In this document: piece after piece, positions 47,040 to 49,753 of the stretch | How the letters are laid out: each line of letters starts with the position of its first letter | How positions within the stretch are numbered: the stretch's first letter is position 1 | Origin: Clostridia bacterium | GTDB taxonomy: Bacteria > Bacillota > Clostridia > Lachnospirales > Lachnospiraceae | NCBI GenBank assembly: GCA_003246295.1 | Contig: QKAS01000048.1 | Coordinates: forward strand, 1 to 49,753 | Direction: 5' to 3' | Length of the DNA stretch: 49,753 nucleotides | Position numbers and translations under genes: made by a program | Notes under the pieces: generated by a model | Databases searched by the model: none | Seen by the model: only the letters and a program-made list of their open reading frames with translations | Told to the model about the DNA's origin: nothing

Positions 47040-47702
47040 CTACACCGGCTGTCCTATTTCACGATTCGCTAAATCTACCGCAATCACATTCAAAACAAAT
47101 CTTTCGGATTTTATCCTTGCCGCAATATTTGAAATTATAAGCATTATCAATAGGTATCCAATAAATTCAAACGATATATTTTGCTTATCCACTGCTACTT
47201 GTAGTAATAGATAACACACCAAGGATGTAAAATATCCAACATAGATGTCTCGACACAAAAGCCATTCTCTTTGACTAAAATATACCTTTGAATTCTGTTC
47301 ATATTTGTTATATAGTTTATACCATTCCCTATTCTCATACTTTTTCTTATCTTTTAAAGCTGACGGCATATTTTTATATATGTCTAAATATTCTTTCTTT
47401 ACAATCTCATTGTCAATTCGTATATCTTCGTGTTCCGGAATAACTTTTGAAAATACAACTTCTCCTGGTAAGCATTGTTTTGCCCATATCAACCTGTTCT
47501 TTGCCTTATCAGAATATATTGCATCTAAGATAAACACTATCATCTGTATAGCACCAAACATAATTGTTGCCTCAAGAAGTGTTGACATAACCGAAATATC
47601 CACTGTTGATAGATTATCAATATTGAAATATGACCAAATCAAAAGATTTGATATTGCAAGATATACAAGTTCTTTACTTTTATAATCTTTAATATTATTC
47701 AT
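47040..47702 (-). CDS. Multi-pass membrane protein, last gene of the MBL operon
   Basis: 220 residues. Two hydrophobic stretches near the N-terminus (ELVYLAISNLLIWSYF; EATIMFGAIQMIVFILDAIY) and two near the C-terminus (GYFTSLVCYLLLQVAV; FEFIGYLLIMLIISNIAARI) flank a 90-residue charged middle part. This is about four membrane helices in two pairs, which recalls membrane effectors of bacterial conflict systems, but I recognise no specific family. GGAGGGAAA precedes the ATG, only ten bases after the stop of the middle gene. It could be the toxic or pore-forming part of a cassette; that is inference. Confidence 0.6.
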   Translation of the reverse strand: MNNIKDYKSKELVYLAISNLLIWSYFNIDNLSTVDISVMSTLLEATIMFGAIQMIVFILDAIYSDKAKNRLIWAKQCLPGEVVFSKVIPEHEDIRIDNEIVKKEYLDIYKNMPSALKDKKKYENREWYKLYNKYEQNSKVYFSQREWLLCRDIYVGYFTSLVCYLLLQVAVDKQNISFEFIGYLLIMLIISNIAARIKSERFVLNVIAVDLANREIGQPV

Positions 47703-47712
47703 TTTCCCTCCA

Positions 47713-48153
47713 TCAAAGTTTCAAAAACGCAAGTTCTATTGTAGAATAAATATCTTTGTTTTTTGCATTATACAAGTCTAATTCAGAATCAGTAATTGGA
47801 AATCCAAAACCATAATCTATCCCCGTCCGACATTCAGTGCTTCCTTTGATATTTTTTGAAACAAAAATATTCTTATCTTTAAATTGAATTTTCTTTATTT
47901 CGTCGGTATTACATGAAATTACAATTACATTTGTTTCATGAATTTTGTCCATATTTTTCTTAAGATAAGAATAAACGGTCTTGTCATGTCCAATAATTAT
48001 GAATATATCTAGTGCATTGGATGGAAGGCTTTCCAAAACCCGAAAGCCTTCATCCTCTCTTTTGTTAAGCATATACAATTTGAACACGTCATACAAAAAT
48101 TTTGTACGTTCAACAATTTCGTCCTTTTGCCTATTTTCTAATAGATAACGCAT
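47713..48153 (-). CDS. Unknown protein with a possible His/Cys clan CD-like dyad
   Basis: 146 residues from the ATG at 48153, six bases after AAGGAG. Residues 1-45 are helical. Then ALDIFIIIGHDKTVYS (His 56 at the end of a strand) and NVIVISCNTDE (Cys 81 at the end of the next strand) resemble the strand-His and strand-Cys layout of caspase/CHAT peptidases, where SACNTG-type motifs are common. The first two strands of that fold are missing and the His is followed by Asp, not Gly, so the match is weak and activity is unproven. It overlaps the MBL gene by 23 bases. Confidence 0.55.
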   Translation of the reverse strand: MRYLLENRQKDEIVERTKFLYDVFKLYMLNKREDEGFRVLESLPSNALDIFIIIGHDKTVYSYLKKNMDKIHETNVIVISCNTDEIKKIQFKDKNIFVSKNIKGSTECRTGIDYGFGFPITDSELDLYNAKNKDIYSTIELAFLKL

Positions 48154-49039
48154 ATTCCACTCCTTTATAGCCATATGAACCACTGCGTCTTCCATACGAA
48201 TTAATATTTGTTTCTGCTAATTCAATATCAGAATCATTCTTTGTATTCTTTACAATATGACCTTTAACATCTAACTTATCTGACCCACCGTTAGAATCAC
48301 CAGTATTATCTGAAACAATATACACAATCTCATTTTTTCCAAATAGTTCATCAAATATCTGTTCCGCTTGCGCTTTTTTCCCATGATGTGGTAATTGTAT
48401 AATTTGATATTCTGTCAATCTGTCTTTAATAGCCTCAAAACTAGAGTCTCCAGTTAGTAATAGCGCTTTTCCATCAAATGCAACCTGCACTTGTACACTT
48501 GTGGCATTTACAATCGTTTCCCCATCAATAGTATCTCCCTCTCTAGTATCAAGTCCCTTTGCTACTGCATCTAACATATACTCTTCATCTGGGCCAACTA
48601 CTTCTATACCTGCGGCAATGCTAATTGTTTTTCCATTGTCATAGATATTCTGCAGGGTAACCTTTTTTGAAAGTGACGCAATATTTGCGTACAAATCTTT
48701 AATTTGCTCTGAAATTGAATTTCGATTTTTTCTTCCATCATCAATCTTATCCAATAACTCATCTTTATACTTTAAAAGTAATACCGTTACTATTTTTGAT
48801 ACTTTTTCTTCCTCCAGCAGATATGTAATTCCATCAAAGTGGTCGGAATCATTATGCGAAAGTACTACAGTTACTAAATTATACCCCTTTTGTTTCATAT
48901 ATTCGATTACTCTTTTGGCATGCTCTTCACATCCACAATCATATATTACTAGTTCACTTCCATTATCAATAATAATACAATCTCCACAATTTTTACTGCA
49001 ATTTTCATATCCTTTTGAACTTAAAACTTTAACAAACAT
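48131..49039 (-). CDS. ComEC-like metallo-beta-lactamase-fold hydrolase
   Basis: 302 residues, no signal peptide or membrane part. The metal site SHNDSDHFDG (H62, D64, D66, H67) is the H-x-D-x-D-H signature; LLLTGDSSFEAI gives the bridging Asp and IQLPHHGKKAQ the last His. The LTGD and LPHHG pattern places it near the ComEC C-terminal hydrolase domain, whose members act on nucleic acids or nucleotides. Here it is free-standing and soluble. GGAG lies about six bases before the ATG. First gene of a tight operon with the His/Cys protein and the membrane protein. Confidence 0.9.
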   Translation of the reverse strand: MFVKVLSSKGYENCSKNCGDCIIIDNGSELVIYDCGCEEHAKRVIEYMKQKGYNLVTVVLSHNDSDHFDGITYLLEEEKVSKIVTVLLLKYKDELLDKIDDGRKNRNSISEQIKDLYANIASLSKKVTLQNIYDNGKTISIAAGIEVVGPDEEYMLDAVAKGLDTREGDTIDGETIVNATSVQVQVAFDGKALLLTGDSSFEAIKDRLTEYQIIQLPHHGKKAQAEQIFDELFGKNEIVYIVSDNTGDSNGGSDKLDVKGHIVKNTKNDSDIELAETNINSYGRRSGSYGYKGVEYALSIRK

Positions 49040-49206
49040 ATTTTCTCCATGTCCAGTGCTAAGCGCACTTCAATAAAACCAATGATTTACATTGATAAAC
49101 AACAGTTTCATTTATGAATATAAGAGAAAATGACCGATTCTCTGGTACAATACGGGAATGACTTTGGTGAATACCCTTGAAACGCTTGCAAAACAAACGT
49201 TCTGAC

Positions 49207-49321
49207 TTGTTTATTAGAAATATAAATGATATACTCAATCTCGAACAGATTTGATCATTTATGGTCATTAGCAATTGATTATGTAAGGACTGAAGCGGCA
49301 ACTTCAGTCCTTTCTTTTTGC
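49207..49321 (+). ncRNA. Possible small RNA with its own promoter and terminator
   Basis: TTGTTT (49207-49212) and TATACT (49230-49235) are 17 bases apart. A strong terminator follows: AAGGACTGAAG (49285-49295) with CTTCAGTCCTT (49302-49312), then T-rich sequence. The unit would make an RNA of about 80 nt with no open frame of note, pointing away from the MBL operon. It may also be a remnant. Confidence 0.45.
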
Positions 49322-49326
49322 CCATT

Positions 49327-49587
49327 CTATATAAACCCTGAAATCAACTCATAGCCTTCTCCATTTGGATTAGGTCTAGCTAGTAATGGAACAAGCACTC
49401 CATCCTTTTCTATACTTTGCATTAATTCGAATAACTCAGTATTTGTCTCTACCTTAAACGGATGATCTTTGAAATTTATAAGCTGATTTAGCTTTAAATT
49501 CTTGATTTCATCCACCTGTGTATTCGTTTTGCCTTCCGTTACAACCTCTTCTTGCGAAGAAGAATACTCCTTCATTTTTGCACCCAT
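49327..49587 (-). pseudogene. Truncated ParB/RepB-type partition protein
   Basis: About 86 residues from the ATG at 49587. EIKNLKLNQLINFKDHPFKV, LFELMQSIEKDGVLVPLLARPNPNGEGYELISG is the N-terminal half of a ParB/Spo0J domain. The intact family continues with GHRR, but here the frame reads GFI and stops, so the CTP/DNA-binding GHRR motif and the helix-turn-helix are gone. This looks like a deletion scar. ParB genes of this kind belong to plasmids and integrative elements, which supports a mobile origin of the region. The exact start is uncertain. Confidence 0.8.
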
Positions 49588-49627
49588 ATCCAAAAACACA
49601 TCCTTTCTAACATAAATTTTTGAAAAC

Positions 49628-49674
49628 AAAAAGAGACCGCCCATTCTCAATTTAGCTTGAAAATGAACGGTCTC
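49628..49674 (-). terminator. Terminator of a gene beyond the right edge
   Basis: On the minus strand GAGACCG pairs with CGGTCTC (arms 49668-49674 and 49633-49639), plus inner pairs, followed by five T. It would stop leftward transcription entering from outside the window, before the parB fragment. Confidence 0.75.
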
Positions 49675-49753
49675 ACGACATGTTCTTATTTAGTTGAATA
49701 ATGAAAAAATAGTAAAAATGTTAACCTTACTTGCATGTGTTCCCGGACACCAT

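Noticed and set aside
49115..49180. Short plus-strand frames (MNIRENDRFSGTIRE and MTDSLVQYGNDFGEYP)
   Set aside because: Under 20 codons, without ribosome binding sites; may be debris of a lost gene but cannot be supported.
49059..49325. 88-residue frame on the minus strand between the MBL gene and parB
   Set aside because: It runs through a terminator stem and the opposing promoter, has no ribosome binding site and shows no protein-like pattern.
41846..49740. CATGTGT present near the left island end (41846) and at the right edge (49734), as possible attachment repeats
   Set aside because: Only seven bases match and the flanks differ, so chance is likely.

Overview
The window looks like the chromosome of a low-GC anaerobic Firmicute of the Clostridia, most likely a gut Lachnospiraceae-type species. 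The basis is the AT-rich sequence with strong AGGAGG ribosome binding sites, a complete V-type (rotary) ATPase operon instead of an F-type one, an hprK-murB-rapZ-whiA-HPr cluster, ftsH, uvrC, WhiA, a SleB/CwlJ-type cell wall hydrolase, class II aldolase, and sodium decarboxylase membrane subunits. I recognise these families from the protein sequences; no database search was possible.

Layout. 1-1324: an incomplete XRE-like regulator (-), then queT (+) behind a preQ1-I riboswitch. 1352-6166: leftward operon of an M29 aminopeptidase, an 845-residue membrane-anchored protein with a degenerate C39-like tail, and an RNA-methyltransferase-like protein. 6302-14944: leftward nine-gene V-ATPase operon in the order G/H-I-K-E-C-F-A-B-D; the K subunit keeps every sodium-binding residue known from Enterococcus hirae NtpK. 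15153-16212: GNAT acetyltransferase and DUF402 protein (+). 16236-20200: leftward sua5-rpiB-upp-dCMP deaminase genes followed by a secreted coiled-coil/SleB hydrolase. 20411-20932: cyclophilin (+). 21242-23115: fba and a lipid kinase (-). 23242-31495: leftward ftsH, uvrC, hprK, murB, rapZ, whiA and an HPr paralogue whose phosphorylatable His15 is Glu while Ser46 is kept. 31723-33330: pyrG (+). 33375-41052: MATE exporter, a tiny OadG-like protein plus OadB, a GNAT enzyme, an RsiV-like protein, an HD-CHAD fusion, a YgjV-GNAT fusion and a GH43 xylosidase (all -). 41200-41799: a yjdF-type riboswitch and a yjdF gene carrying a one-base frameshift in a T run.

From about 41800 to the right edge the window enters a genomic island. 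A large serine recombinase with small satellite genes lies at its left end, directly behind the yjdF terminator. The cargo is a 771-residue STAND (NB-ARC-like) NTPase with a TPR tail (+), facing a tightly coupled three-gene operon (-): a ComEC-like metallo-beta-lactamase-fold hydrolase, a 146-residue protein with a possible His/Cys dyad resembling clan CD peptidases, and a multi-pass membrane protein. A truncated ParB gene and a possible small RNA lie beyond. The STAND protein and the three-gene cassette are the best candidates for an undescribed defence or conflict system; that role is inferred from architecture and position only.

How the genes work together. The sodium-type V-ATPase and OadB/OadG suggest sodium-based bioenergetics. 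The hprK-HPr(E15) pair suggests carbon regulation through Ser46 without PTS phosphotransfer. Upp, dCMP deaminase, PyrG and RpiB serve nucleotide metabolism, and Sua5 and QueT serve tRNA modification.
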